Assembly: GCA_963169105.1 (NCBI GenBank)
Contig: OY720632.1
Location: 190,650,448 to 190,714,447, forward strand
DNA from: Ceriagrion tenellum
Taxonomy: Eukaryota; Arthropoda; Insecta; Odonata; Coenagrionidae
Reading direction: 5' to 3'
Length of the DNA: 64,000 bases
Of this stretch, positions 10,094 to 21,170 are shown one piece after another. Each line of letters starts with the position of its first letter. Positions within the stretch are counted from its first letter, which is position 1. Position numbers and translations under genes: made by a program. Below the pieces are notes generated by a model. The model searched no databases and was not told the origin of the DNA. It saw only the letters and a list, made by a program, of their open reading frames with translations.

Positions 10094-12518
10094 GAATGAT
10101 TCAATTTTTGCTGTTTTGGGACTTAATTGGCAACCCAGTGAAGACTGTTTTAGTTTCAATATTAAAATCGATCAACAAGTAGAGCAATGGACTAAACGAT
10201 TAGTGTTATCCAAGGTAGCTAAACTATTTGATCCATTAGGTTGGATTGCGCCAGTAATAATTACTGCAAAAATCTTTCTTCAAAAACTTTGGCTCCTAAA
10301 GATAGGTTGGGATGAACCTTTGCCTCAAACGGAATCTGATCAATGGGAAACTTTCTACAGCGATTTACCTCGAATCATGAACATCAAAGTTCCTAGATGG
10401 TTGGGTTATAGTGCAACAATGAATGTTATTCAATTACATGGATTTGCTGATGCCTCTAAATTAGCGTATGGTGCAGTCTTGTATCTTCGCACAAGTGATA
10501 AATCTTCAGAAACATCATTTCGAGTGAGAATTATTCAAGCTAAAACAAGAGTAGCTCCCTTGAAAACTATTAGCATTCCTCGTTTGGAGTTATCAGCTGT
10601 TCATTTACTTGCTAAGTTAACTAATCACCACACACAAAGATTTGAATCTGAATTATTAAAAATTCACCTGTGGACTGATTCTCAAGATGTTTTATATTGG
10701 TTAAAAGAACATCCTTCAAGATGGCCAACTTTTATCGCTAATAGGTGTTCTGATATTCATACCCTGGTGCCAACTGCCGAGTGGCATCACATAGGAACCA
10801 AAAATAATCCATCTGATTTAGCATCTCGTGGTTGCTTAGCATCTACACTGAATAATCAGGACTTATGGTGGTCAGGACCGGACTGGCTCTCTAAGTGTGA
10901 CCAACTTTGGCCAAAAACAGTGATTAATCGAAGGACTAACGAACAATTCACAATTCCCATTGTTCTATCAACTAATTCTGCAACAGTTAAAGCTAGTGAC
11001 TTTATTCTTCTCCACAAGTACTCTAATCTCAAAACTCTAGTGCATGTGATGGCTTATGTGATGGCTTATGTGATACGTTTCTTACAAGCTAAAAACCTAG
11101 TCCTTCCAATTTTCAGTGCATCGTGGTTTAATGTTGAAGTTAGGAATGCTGGGGTAATTTTGAATCCAGATGAAGTTATCAGAGCTCGTTTATTATTGGT
11201 GTACGTAGCACAACGGCAATCATTTCCTAAAGAAATTTCGATCTTAGAGAAAAATGGAATTATTCCTAAGAACAGTGTGCTTATCAAGCTAACGCCCTTT
11301 ATTGATCAAAAGTTATTAAAAGTGGGAGGAAGATTAAAGCATTCAATACTTTCTGAGGATGAGAAACATCCGTTGATCATACCCAGTGATCATCCATTCA
11401 CACGCTTAATCATCGAAGACTGCCATAGGCGTACACTGCATGGTGGCGTACAGTTAACGCTGACAACGCTTCGCACACAGTACTGGGTATTAAAGGGTCG
11501 GCAGAAAGTCAAAGCGATAATCCATAAATGTGTTGTGTGCCAACGTTACAGAACAAGTACCTCATATCAAATCATGGGAAATCTGCCACAATACAGAACA
11601 ATACCTAACAGACCTTTCTCAAAATCAGGTGTTGATTATGCTGGACCTATTAGCATTAAGACATCACCAGGAAGATGTCAAAGTTCATACAAAGGTTTCA
11701 TTTGTATTTTTGTATGTCTAAGCACTCGTGCTGTGCATTTGGAAGTAGTTTCTAATTACACTTCTGAAGCATTTATTGCAGCTTTCCGACGATTTGTTGG
11801 GAGACGAGGTCATTGCACCTTGTTATTAAGTGACAAGGGAACTAATTTTGTGGGTGCGGACAAAGAATTAAAAAGACTGTTCCAGAGATCCTCCGCCTTC
11901 ACCCGCACCCTCGCTGAGGCCTTGGCATCTAATGGAACGGAATGGCGTTTCAATCCACCTACAGCACCACATTTTGGTGGGATCTGGGAAGCGGCAGTCA
12001 AGTCAACAAAGCATCATCTCAGACGGGTTATCGGGGAAACTAAGTTGACCTTTGAGGAACTTTCAACTCTACTGTGTCAAGTGGAAGCATGTTTGAATTC
12101 CCGCCCGCTTGTTCCCTTATCAGATGATGCTAATGATTTTCAAGCGTTGACTCCTGCTCATTTTTTAATTCAATCTCCATCTTATCTAATTCCAGAACCA
12201 TCATTAATCGAGGAAAAAATTCCTACTTTAAAGAGATGGCAATTGGTACAGCAAATGCTTCAGCATTATTGGCGACGCTGGTCGAGGGAGTACCTGCAAT
12301 CTCTACAGCAACGACAGAAATGGGCAGCATCAACCCGAAACATCAAGGCTGGGGATCTTGTGATTGCCCGCTATGACAATATTCCACCAGCGCGTTGGCA
12401 ACTAGCCAGAGTGATAAAAGTTCACCCTGGTGACGATGGACATGTCCGAGTTGTGACCATACAATCAGCAAATTCAGTGTTTAAAAGACCAGTGAATAAT
12501 CTAATAATTTTACAATGA
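10074..12518 (+). CDS. BEL/Pao RNase H-integrase (C-terminal part of the broken polyprotein)
   Basis: About 807 meaningful codons; the apparent GTG start is only where the frame opens, and real similarity begins near 10,092 (SENDSIF). Residues 10-180 match the Pao 'peptidase A17' region and RNase H. The RNase H acidic residues are visible: Asp126 (GFADAS), Glu172 (PRLELSA), Asp202 (WTDSQ) and Asp248 (NPSDLAS). The integrase zinc-binding motif is H451, H456, C486 and C489. The integrase core triad is Asp521 (GVDYAG), Asp587 (LSDKGTN) and Glu639 (GIWEAA). A DUF5641-type C-terminal domain ends the protein (about 730-814). A four-residue MAYV duplication lies at about 327-334. All catalytic residues remain, so decay is limited to the upstream frameshift. 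Confidence 0.92.
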   Translation: MNRSRSENDSIFAVLGLNWQPSEDCFSFNIKIDQQVEQWTKRLVLSKVAKLFDPLGWIAPVIITAKIFLQKLWLLKIGWDEPLPQTESDQWETFYSDLPRIMNIKVPRWLGYSATMNVIQLHGFADASKLAYGAVLYLRTSDKSSETSFRVRIIQAKTRVAPLKTISIPRLELSAVHLLAKLTNHHTQRFESELLKIHLWTDSQDVLYWLKEHPSRWPTFIANRCSDIHTLVPTAEWHHIGTKNNPSDLASRGCLASTLNNQDLWWSGPDWLSKCDQLWPKTVINRRTNEQFTIPIVLSTNSATVKASDFILLHKYSNLKTLVHVMAYVMAYVIRFLQAKNLVLPIFSASWFNVEVRNAGVILNPDEVIRARLLLVYVAQRQSFPKEISILEKNGIIPKNSVLIKLTPFIDQKLLKVGGRLKHSILSEDEKHPLIIPSDHPFTRLIIEDCHRRTLHGGVQLTLTTLRTQYWVLKGRQKVKAIIHKCVVCQRYRTSTSYQIMGNLPQYRTIPNRPFSKSGVDYAGPISIKTSPGRCQSSYKGFICIFVCLSTRAVHLEVVSNYTSEAFIAAFRRFVGRRGHCTLLLSDKGTNFVGADKELKRLFQRSSAFTRTLAEALASNGTEWRFNPPTAPHFGGIWEAAVKSTKHHLRRVIGETKLTFEELSTLLCQVEACLNSRPLVPLSDDANDFQALTPAHFLIQSPSYLIPEPSLIEEKIPTLKRWQLVQQMLQHYWRRWSREYLQSLQQRQKWAASTRNIKAGDLVIARYDNIPPARWQLARVIKVHPGDDGHVRVVTIQSANSVFKRPVNNLIILQ

Positions 12519-12610
12519 CTATTGTAAGCTGAGTTTAAAATCTATTTGCATTTAAATATTTTTCTTTTGTTTTGTAATGGTTCTCTTCTACGAAGAGAAG
12601 GTGGGCGGAA
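12519..12610 (+). promoter_or_regulatory. 3' untranslated segment with polypurine tract
   Basis: A purine-rich run, GAAGAGAAGGTGGGCGGAA, at about 12,592-12,610 directly abuts the 3' LTR. This is the expected position and composition of a polypurine tract that primes plus-strand synthesis. Confidence 0.85.
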
Positions 12611-12893
12611 TGTTTGAAGTCGTTGTAATCCTGTTTTGAATTCCCACCAAGGGTGATTCGTTGTTCTTTTATTGAGTAAGTCAAATTTGTGATAAGCAAG
12701 TCAAATTGTGTGACTGCCCCACGTGTTCCGGTGCCGTGGGCAGTCAGTCAGCTGTTGGTCGCCATATAGTACGGTTATGTTTGAGAGTGCTCCTTTTTGT
12801 TTTGTGATAAAATCATCAATCTGACGTTTTGTATCTTCATTATAGTGATCCGCCTGGTCCTTCGGAACATTTTGCCAGTACCCATCGCGTACA
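12611..12893 (+). repeat. 3' LTR of the BEL/Pao element
   Basis: 283 bp, same length as the 5' LTR, with substitutions at 12,697 and 12,724. It is followed at once by the GTAAG target duplication (12,894-12,898). Confidence 0.95.
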
Positions 12894-12898
12894 GTAAG

Positions 12899-13566
12899 GT
12901 TCTTTAACTTTACACTTTAGTGCTGACTCCATGATAAAATAATTTTTTTTCCCTTTAATCTCCCATTTAAATTGATTTCCTCTGAAGTTAAACGAATATA
13001 TGTCTCCATAGTTTGTGTTTGTAATGGAGCGATTCAACCTATTATTTCTACGTTATTAAGAGCTTTTACTTTTCCAAGCGCCCATTTGTCGTTCTGTTGA
13101 TAATTATTAAAAGTATTACGACTACACATGAATATAGCAACCCATTTTCAGGACATTAAATCTTAAATCGGTAAAAGTAATCGGTAAATCTTATCACTGA
13201 TTAAAGGAGAACAACCAAAATTAAGTATTTTATCATTTTGGACGTATTTTTGTAATCCTTGGAATATATTATGTACCGTGGAAACTCAACGGTTATAATT
13301 TCAAAATTAATGACTTCCGGGCTGGCAAAGGTGTTTAAATACACGGACTCGTATTCTCTATTAATTCGTTTTACTGTCGTAACTTTTCCATGCTATGGTT
13401 TGCAAGGGTTTTCGGCGATCTATTCTAAAACACAGGTATCTCCCTCACCCACCTGAAAATACAAGAAAACTTCGTACTACACTTTTGCCGATACATTATC
13501 GTGAGAATTAAGGCGTACATAGTATTTGAATTGATAGCATAAGTACTCTGAAACGCACTACATAAT
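12899..13566. repeat. AT-rich DNA with dispersed repeat family A, copy 2
   Basis: No gene seen. The part at about 13,240-13,450 is the plus-strand relative of 1,650-1,860 (minus), sharing TTTGTAATCCTTGGAATATA and the following 150 or so bases at reduced similarity. Confidence 0.55.
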
Positions 13567-13829
13567 AATATATGAGGACCCCAAGGAAGTCAATGGGGTC
13601 TAAGTAACAAAATCGTTGTTTTGCGAAAACTTTAGTCAAAGTTGAAAATGTTTGGTACAACCCACTAAGTAGTTAAGAGGCATAACCCTAGATAGCATCA
13701 TCTGTCAATAAAATCACTTGGATAGCTTTACCATCTAGAAGATTTACATTTTCACATCCCATTCCTGTACCTTACTTATTTCTTTTTAACGTCACTTAGA
13801 ACCCCTTGACTTCTGGGGTCCACATATAA
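13567..13829. mobile_element. Small MITE-like element with 36-bp imperfect TIRs
   Basis: The left end TATATGAGGACCCC..AAGTCAATGGGGT.CTAAGTAAC (13,567-13,602) is mirrored at 13,793-13,828. Total length is about 263 bp, with no coding capacity. A target duplication is not clear (ATAAT-like AT-rich flanks). Confidence 0.65.
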
Positions 13830-13849
13830 AATTTATGCAAATACTTAGA

Positions 13850-14960
13850 GCATGAAAATTTTGTAAAGATGGACGTGAACTATCGAAGCAAATGAATTGA
13901 TCTTTATTCTCCCCTCAGTTATTTATGCCTCTTTTACAAATATAAAAATTTTGTCATGAGATTTCTACAAATAAACCAAGTTACGCCGATATTTCATTCG
14001 ATTCCTCAACTCATTAATGATTATATGCTAGTTATTTCAAACATGCATTCGACTCTAATTATTAATAAGGCTGGGAGTACTTAGAAACTCTGAGGCAAGA
14101 CGCTGAAATATGATTAATTTTTTCCCGGGACGACATCAAAATAGATTTCATTATATAAGTTTCAGGTAAAATTTATGAAGAAAACATGCAGGATCAGTTA
14201 CTACGAGATTAGCTTTCGATATGATTACCTTGGTGTCCAATGATTCAATTACCTTTCCTAGCATTAGTTATTCCCAAGCGTGCTGACAACGGTGTTCATC
14301 AAATGGACCGACGCGTATTTTCAATATCGTCATTTGATAGTCGAGACGTTTCAATGCCATTGCGTTCGGAGTTATATATTGAGGCCCGTGGTATCTATCA
14401 CCTCAACCTGGCTGGAAACCTTATGAAACTCCGTTCTATGCATTCGCAGGGACATTTTGGTGATATTAGGGCGCATTTAAAAATGTCAATCGATGGCATA
14501 CGTGGTCTGTACTACACCATATCATCCTTACAATTATCGATTAATATGAATTAATTTTAGAGTGAAGATTTTGAAAAATTGTCCATGAACTATCAAATAA
14601 ATCGATCTAGTATTTGACTCCCCTTCATTTTTTTAAAATGAAACTTTGTTAAAAAAAGGTATCTATTATTATTAAAATTCTCTAAATAAATCTACTTACG
14701 CCGTTTTAGCATTAAATTCCTCAGCTCAACAGTAGGCCAGAATGTTGATTTTTTTCAAAGATTCCTTCGACTCTAACTAAGGATAAGGCTGGGAGTCCTT
14801 AGAAACTCTTGAGGCAACACGATTAACTAAGATTAATATATGGCAGGATACGACATCAATTTAGCTTTTCATACACACAAATTTCAGGTAAAATTTTTGA
14901 AAGAAAATATGCGGAACATAAAAGTACGAAATTAGCCATAGATATGATTAGCTCGCTTTA
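13850..14960. repeat. Diverged tandem duplication, period about 715 bp, with a family A copy between
   Basis: The segment 13,850-14,235 recurs at 14,556-14,960. Common landmarks in order: TTTGTAAAGATGGACGTGAACTATC-like start, ACAAATAAACCAAGTTACGCCG / AAATAAATCTACTTACGCCG, TTCGACTCTAA, AAGGCTGGGAGT.CTTAGAAACTC, GACGACATCAA, TTTCAGGTAAAATTT. Between them, 14,275-14,460 is family A copy 3, which gives the chance 104-codon open frame at 14,240-14,554. I do not regard that frame as a gene. Confidence 0.65.
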
Positions 14961-17221
14961 GATTCCGATAGCGGCGCGACATTTTTTCGTTTGGGTCCAC
15001 AACACACGACCAGATTTTACGAATTACAGGGGACTGTATTTTTAACAGAAATATTTTTTCATGATATAACTTTTAACAATGTATTATATATAAGCGTACC
15101 AGTGTCTCCTTCATTGGATAGAGTTTGTCATGGAAAATATATCGTTTAAGTGGGGCTTCAATGGAAGTAGCTATTTGAAGCCATAGTTAAATGGTCCTGA
15201 TTGAACGAGCTTACACTACAAAAAATTCAGAATTTGTAACATCAAAATATTAATAATTACCCAAAACTACAAAACTGAAGGTAGTTACAAGCAAGAATGC
15301 CAAATAGAAACTATCGGATAGTGTAAATAATCTTGATAAATAAGCTTGATTTAGCAACATTCCCTTAAGACAGCCAAAGCCTACTACTCAAGTCATAATT
15401 AATGGCAAATACCACAAGACATAACATCAATCAAATTTATCAACTATGAATAAATGTATACTTATGTATACAGAGTTTAACACAATGGAAATCAATAAAA
15501 CATCCATTTACTTAAATTTATGAAAATAATATTCCAATTGATTCGTGCAGTATATCCGCATTTGGAACTTGACCACGCATTATTACGCTAACGCTTAATT
15601 TTACATTCACTCGTTGGGAATGAAGTACCCACGCGGTGATTCTCCAAGATGGCGCGAGCTTTGAATTTAAAATGTCAAATCTCTTATCCATATAGTTTTT
15701 AGGCGGGCCTAGAATATAACTCTTAGGTAGTATAAGTTTTGGTTTCCGCATTTCGTTGTTTTGAAACAACATTAGAATGTTTCACTGAACTGAACAAGGC
15801 TAGAAAAATTCCACTAAAATAGGCGAAGTTATGCAGTAATGGGAACACGAATTAATTTCGGGCCTTCAGCCCAAGGCGATCCACTCCATGACCAGGGTGT
15901 CCAGCAGCTGGGCTTTTGGAAATTCCTTTGAGAGTTCCAGGTCTTCCAGACACAATTTTTAATTTTCCAGAGGAAATATTGACTTTTTTCTCGTTAATTA
16001 TAATAGAATGTTCGGTATGTTTTTTAAGGGGTGATAAAACGTAAAGATTATTTTTAAACTTGCATGTTTGGAGGAAAAGAAATATACTTAAATAAGCTTT
16101 ATCACCTTATATATAAGCTATAAGCTTTCTTAGATTTAAACATTGTCATGCTGGTGCTCAAGGAAAAAGGTTATTATTACAGCCGGACTTTGCTATGAAT
16201 GGCATTAATATAAAATGATCAGTAACTTAAAAAAACTGAAGGAATTGACTTTTTTCCTTATTTTGCTAAATGCCGGAAATTTGAATTCGCAACTTGCCGA
16301 CAAAGGCACGTTCTTTACGCCACTTATTTACAGACTATGGCCAATAAAAACACAATCTATGTACCTATATAGAAAACATTGTACCTACATTCGGTGATAA
16401 CAGGAATGCAAAATGCGACAACGCAAGGGAAGTTTGACTTTTGTTCTTGCTGAAAAAGGCACATGGCTTCCGTTGATGTTTTCTATATTGACACCACAGA
16501 TATTTTATTTATAGTATGTAAAACATTCCAAATGACGATAGCTATTCAAATAACAATCAATTAAGAAACAAAAGCAAACCCACCTTCGAACGCTAATGGC
16601 CGTTTCGGCGGATATTTTGTTGTGTATTGTAAGCCGAGGATGCGAGCGTGAGGCAAAATACGTTCGAACTTTGGTTACAAAATAGGCACCGGCAATTGTT
16701 TTCGAAGTATTACCCACAATTCAGCGGGAATGATTCTAACGGTCGAAGGTTAAGTTATAAAATCGGCCCCCTGATTTCATGTCATACGTTCAATGTCGTT
16801 ATTCTCATTGACAACCGATATTGCTTCAATTTAACACATAAATAGCAACGCAAGGGAAGGAATATGAGAGGACATTTCGTCCACGGGATTGAAAAAGACT
16901 GTGATATCGCGTGAGGAGTCGAATACCCCGTAATATTTTTCATAGCCCGAGCATCGAGTGTTAGAACATAGACTGGCGGAGCTGGCGGGCTTATCGCGGA
17001 GTTGATGAACTATCGTAGCGAAAGTGGCTCCGCTCGATTCGTGACACGACTTATGAAAGATATAGTACTTCATCTTTCTTCATGTCATCTACAATAAGAT
17101 GTCGTCGCTCCGCTGTCGTCGTCATATTCATTTGTACATTAAGTGGCAATGCTCCAAAACTTGAAATACTCTGGTAAAGTGTGACTCCACGTCTAGGCTG
17201 ACAACGAGGGGCATACAACTC
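14961..17221. other. AT-rich noncoding DNA, nothing assigned
   Basis: Only short random frames occur. No TIR, tRNA-like or protein-like feature was recognised. A short stretch near 15,895-15,960 (CCAG-rich, GAAATTCC) resembles low-complexity sequence also seen near 38,240-38,440. Confidence 0.4.
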
Positions 17222-17946
17222 TGAGAAATGGTGTACGCTTGCTGAGAAATGGTCGCGAAATGGACAGAAATGGACAGAAATGGCTATAAATGGAGATGAA
17301 TGGAGATGAATGGACAGAAATGGACAGAAATGGTTTGAAATGTATATAAATGGAGATAAATGCAGAGAAATAGTTTGAAATGGATAAAAATGGATAGACA
17401 TGGATAGAAATGGACAGAAATGGATAGAAATTGTTAGAAACGGACAGAAATGGATATAAATGGACAGAAATGCATAGAAATGGTAAGAAATGGACAGAAA
17501 TTGACATATGTGGTTAGAAACGGACAGGAATGGATAGAAATGGACAGAAATAGTTAGAAATGACCAGAAATGGACTGTAATGGACAGAAATGGTCGGAAA
17601 TGAATAGAAATGGTGAGAAATGGACAGAAATGGACCGAAATGAATAGAAATGACCAGAAATGGTTAGAAATGACCAGAAATGGACATAAATGATCGGAAA
17701 TGCATAGAAATGGACAAAAATGGACATAAATGGACCGAAATGAATAGAAATGACCATAAATGGATAGAAATGGACAGAAATAGTTAGAAATGACCAGAAA
17801 TGGACATAAATGGATAGAAATGGTGAGAACTGGACAGAAATGGATAGAAATGGACAGAAATGGATATAAACAGTTAGAAACGGACAGAAATGGATAGAAA
17901 TTGTCGGAAATGGATGGAAATGGTTAGAAATGGATAGACATGGAAA
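17222..17946. repeat. Decamer minisatellite (GAAATGGACA-type)
   Basis: About 70 consecutive 10-bp units with consensus GAAATGGAYA and scattered substitutions. Period 10 is held almost without slippage. The minus strand is open in several frames because units lack in-frame stops, producing peptides of repeating S-I-S-x-H-F-x-P-F. These are by-products of the repeat, not proteins. Confidence 0.97.
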
Positions 17947-18155
17947 TGCGATGTACACATGTTTTTGAAGTTGCGTACCCCTCGGCTGACAATGATGTCC
18001 GTCAGCTGCAGATGAATTATTTTGAATGGTTGTTTTAAACGCCACCGAGTTCTTCACGCAGTTGTGGCACCTTCCAACATAAGGCGCTTATGCTCCAGTG
18101 AAGTGCATGGCCAAGTTGTAAGTTGGCGCTGAAATTTCACTTACTCTGGGGTGGA
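17947..18155. other. Unassigned spacer
   Basis: No gene or repeat recognised. It ends at the start of the Penelope-like fragment. Confidence 0.4.
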
Positions 18156-19020
18156 GTGGTACACTAGCCTTAATGGAGTGGTACACCAGCCTTCATCCGA
18201 ACATACGCTTCACCATTGAGAGGGGAAGAAGTCGGCAGATTCCGTTCCTGAACGAAATGATCTACAGCAAGGAGGACGGGAACTTGGGCGAAAAGGTATA
18301 TTGGCAGCCCACTCAAACCGATCTATACCTTAAAGGGAAGATCCCCCCTCCCAATGGGACTCATTTACAGGGCCAAGGCAATCTCAGACAAGGAAAGTCT
18401 ACCCGGAGAACTGGAACATCTGAAGAAGACCTTCCTCCAGAATGGATATGTCCGCCACGAAATACCCAGGTCCCTGAAAGAGTCCTTCAGACGAGAGAAA
18501 AGAGACGCATTAGGAAAGGAGGTACAGCCCTTTGGCCAAGGCCTGCCTACCTTACGAATCAGGTGTATTCGAGAAGATCCTCAGGAGACATAATATAAAA
18601 ACAATCCTTGTTCCTTCCAACAAATTACGGTTTGGACTAGCACAGGCCAAGGATTCCATCGGCCTTAGAGTACTAGGAATTTACTGCATCTCATAGGATA
18701 AGGTCTACATTGGTGATAAAGGAGGGAAGGACCATTGAGACTGGATTGAAAGGGCGTGGACTCGGCCAGCTGGAATAATCCGCTGTGGCGAATCATGGCA
18801 CACGAGAGAACAACTCCATATATTGGGAGGAAACGATCATACTCGGTGGAACCAAAGGTTATTGGGATAGAATAACCAAAAAGGCCACCGTGATTCAACA
18901 CCTTCTCAACAATGTAGACAGGGAAAAGGAATTCCATATCAGCCAAACCTGGAACCCTATCTTAATCAAGTCGAGAAAACCGAAATTGGCGGGAAACGGG
19001 TAGCCAATCAGCTGAGACCA
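18150..19020 (+). pseudogene. Penelope-like element pol remnant (RT C-terminus plus GIY-YIG endonuclease)
   Basis: Frames switch several times, so this is a dead copy. HPNIRFTIERG..RQIPFLNEMI and KVYWQPTQTDLYL (18,185-18,340) match the end of the Penelope RT domain. After a frameshift, RAKAISDKESLPGELEHLKK continues (about 18,363-18,430). Near 18,610-18,720, NKLRFGLAQAKDSIG leads into a GIY-YIG start (GIYCIS followed by VYIG, with a stop between). GYWDRITKKA lies at about 18,860. A 22-bp tandem duplication (GGAGTGGTACACYAGCCTT) stands at 18,150-18,195. The element would have copied itself by target-primed reverse transcription. Confidence 0.8.
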
Positions 19021-19026
19021 CGGTGA

Positions 19027-19080
19027 ATGAGAGAGAGAGAGAGAGGGAGAGAGAGCGGGGGGGAGAGAGAGAGAGAGAGC
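19027..19080. repeat. GA microsatellite
   Basis: Imperfect (GA)n of about 53 bp, with an interrupting G-run. Confidence 0.95.
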
Positions 19081-19410
19081 ATAATATTTTTGATTATTTA
19101 TTTTGTAACGTCGTGCGTCCTACTTATGCCCTGAATGAGGGGTTTGATTTTGTTTAATGTTTGAGTTGTTTTAATATTTATTATTATTATAATTACTTTT
19201 ACTGTGGGTTGTTTTGTTTAAATTGTTTAAGTGGTGTATATTATAACTTTGCTGATTTTTAAATGACTGTTTTCTTAATTGTTGGTTTTGTTCTGGAGTT
19301 TTTGTTAAGTAGTTATTGATAAAGAGAAGGGGAGATTGTTGAGTGGAAAGATAAGAGAAGATGTATGATGATTTGAGTGAGAAATAAAAAAAGAGTAACG
19401 ACATCACAAT
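19081..19410. other. AT-rich spacer, no gene
   Basis: Low-complexity T-rich DNA; no feature recognised. Confidence 0.4.
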
Positions 19411-19620
19411 TTATTTAATTCACCACCAAAAACGGCACACAGGCTATTACATCGGCTGACATAATAAATAAATAAATAAAATTTTCAAACAAAAACTTAA
19501 TAAACATTAAATAAAACACAATATTGAGGCAAACGTAGTTACAAGGGAGTTAGGGATTGGAGAGTGGTGGATCATTCAAGTGGCGTTTCAGGGAGGATTT
19601 GAAGACGAGGTGGCAGAGGA
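19410..19620 (-). mobile_element. Jockey-like non-LTR retrotransposon, 3' end fragment 1
   Basis: On the minus strand the sequence encodes the last residues of an ORF2 (FKSSLKRHLNDPPLSNP), followed by a 3' tail with TTTATTTATTTATT. It is about 85-90% similar by eye to 29,850-30,060. The coding part beyond about 19,620 does not match the other copy well. Confidence 0.7.
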
Positions 19621-20490
19621 GAAGAAGCTTGTGTTTCTTCATCCCTTCCAAACCCCGCGACTCCACCCTCGCTCGTTTATTCGGAGCTTCCCGTCGAAGG
19701 CGTTGTGGCGATTTGGCGCTGTCATCAGAACATATTGGCGCGATCGAACGACGGTTGATGGAACGTTGGGAGATGGCGAAATGATGTTTTTTTGACATAC
19801 ATTTCGTCGGTGAAATTCACATTTAATATTTATAACTACGCGATGAGAATTATTTTTATTGTTGTTAAACGGTACGATTTGCAGATAGGTTTTTTCTGCC
19901 CATTGTCACTTCATTTATTTTTCGACTCGTTGTCAGGTGGGTATCTTTCATTTTTTAACTATTCATTTTTTTTGGGGACATCAGGCTCGGGAATTCGGAC
20001 GATGGGCTTAGGGAGGGGCGGTAAGGGGGACGCCGATGGGGCCACAACGCTGTTTCCCCATTTTCCAACCACAGAAAACTCTTCATCGTCATGGATACGT
20101 ATGTTTGAGAATATGGAGAACTTGCCGATTTAAAAAAAAGAGGCCATAGAGGATGATGAATCTTCCCCAACGCAAAAAAACCCGAGGCCTAAGTAACGCT
20201 TAGTTCCCGAGATATAAATTCCCAAAGTTGTCGAAATTCCAACGGCGCGAAAAACGGGCGAAAAGGGGGGGGGCGTGGTCAGATCGGTCAGGTCTGACGT
20301 CACTCCTGTCACTTTCTATCTTTCAGAGACATTTTGCCCAGGGAAAGACTCTTCGCTGTCATTTATGTGAATTTCGGATCCTTGAGTGAAATTCTGCAAA
20401 CTTGACAACAACCACTGATGTCATTATCGACGTTTTTTCGTTGTTTTAAGCGCATCAGTTCCGCTCCCGATCCATTTGCAAGTGCACGTC
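19621..20490. other. Unassigned region between two LINE fragments
   Basis: Moderately GC-rich patches and runs of A or G. Overlapping short frames on both strands show no recognised domain. 19,621-19,800 continues the minus frame of the LINE tail but without clear family similarity. Confidence 0.4.
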
Positions 20491-21120
20491 GTCTGTTTAT
20501 TTATTTGGAAAAGTCCCAAAAACGACACAAAGGCATTGACAAAATCTAAAATAACAACAGACATAATGACAAAAAAATAAATTAGATACAGAAGAACAAA
20601 GGAACTTGAACGGGGACTTGACGATATGTTGACAGGGGAGATGGGACTAATTTGCAGACATGGTTAGTAAGGAAGGGGTTGGAAGCGGAGGGTGGCGAGA
20701 AGAGGTGAAGGGAGGGTGAATGTGAAGCCAGGGAGTTAAAAGTTTTTGGAATGCGGTAGAATAGGGAACGCTGGGATATTGAAAGACGAAATTTGGGGAT
20801 GTTGATAAGACAGCCGTTGCGTGTGGTACGGGGAGGAACATGAGGTGGGAAGAGAGGAAGGAGAAGGATATATTGGTGCGGAGAGAGAGCCCCTCCGGAT
20901 GCCATGAGAAGGAACTTCATGTCAGTGAGCACATGACGGAGAGAGAGGTGGGGTGGGGGGGGATTCCATGTGGAGACATGATAAGTTCTTGTGCACAATT
21001 TCTGAAGGAAGGAATTCGATGACGGGCAATGGCGAGAAAGACATAAATGGGTCGATTTAGTAGTTTCAAGGTTTTTGGGTAAGCGGTTGACCAAATTAAG
21101 CGAAACAGTTTGATGAATGA
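20490..21120 (-). mobile_element. Jockey-like non-LTR retrotransposon, 3' end fragment 2
   Basis: The minus-strand frame 21,094-20,582 (170 codons) is collinear with the one at 30,483-30,031. Shared landmarks are a leucine/serine-rich LSLRHVLTDMKFL (against FHITHRRILLDMMFL), a following L..I.SG block and PKTFNSLASHSPSLHLF near the end. This pattern is the C-terminal end of a non-LTR RT ORF2. A T-rich 3' tail with TTTATTTATTT follows. The start codon of the frame is fortuitous; this is a 5'-truncated insertion. Confidence 0.7.
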
Positions 21121-21170
21121 GAGTCGAATGCGCTGCTGAGTCGTGCGAAGTGATTAGCGATTAGTATTTA

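Larger units (their letters stand above)
6272..12898 (+). mobile_element. BEL/Pao LTR retrotransposon, nearly full length, one frameshift
   Basis: The element runs from 6,277 to 12,893 (6,617 bp) between 5-bp target duplications GTAAG (6,272-6,276 and 12,894-12,898). The two 283-bp LTRs start TGT and end ACA. Order inside: primer-binding site, 15-bp tandem repeats, gag-protease-RT open frame (7,256-10,093), RNase H-integrase open frame (10,074-12,518), polypurine tract, 3' LTR. Domain order, the DUF1759/DUF1758-type gag-protease part and the Pao-type RNase H/integrase assign it to BEL/Pao. The frameshift near 10,080 makes it probably non-functional alone. Two LTR mismatches imply a fairly recent insertion. 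Confidence 0.95.

Noticed and set aside
14240..14554. 104-codon plus-strand gene
   Set aside because: The frame lies on repeat family A, which is noncoding and frame-broken in its other copies.
17222..17946. CRISPR array
   Set aside because: Units are contiguous 10-mers without spacers, and the genome is animal.
17051..18057. Three long minus-strand open frames (104-167 codons) with repeating S-I-x-x-H-F-x-P-F
   Set aside because: They fall on the decamer minisatellite. The openness follows from units without stop codons, and no start context or domain supports a protein.
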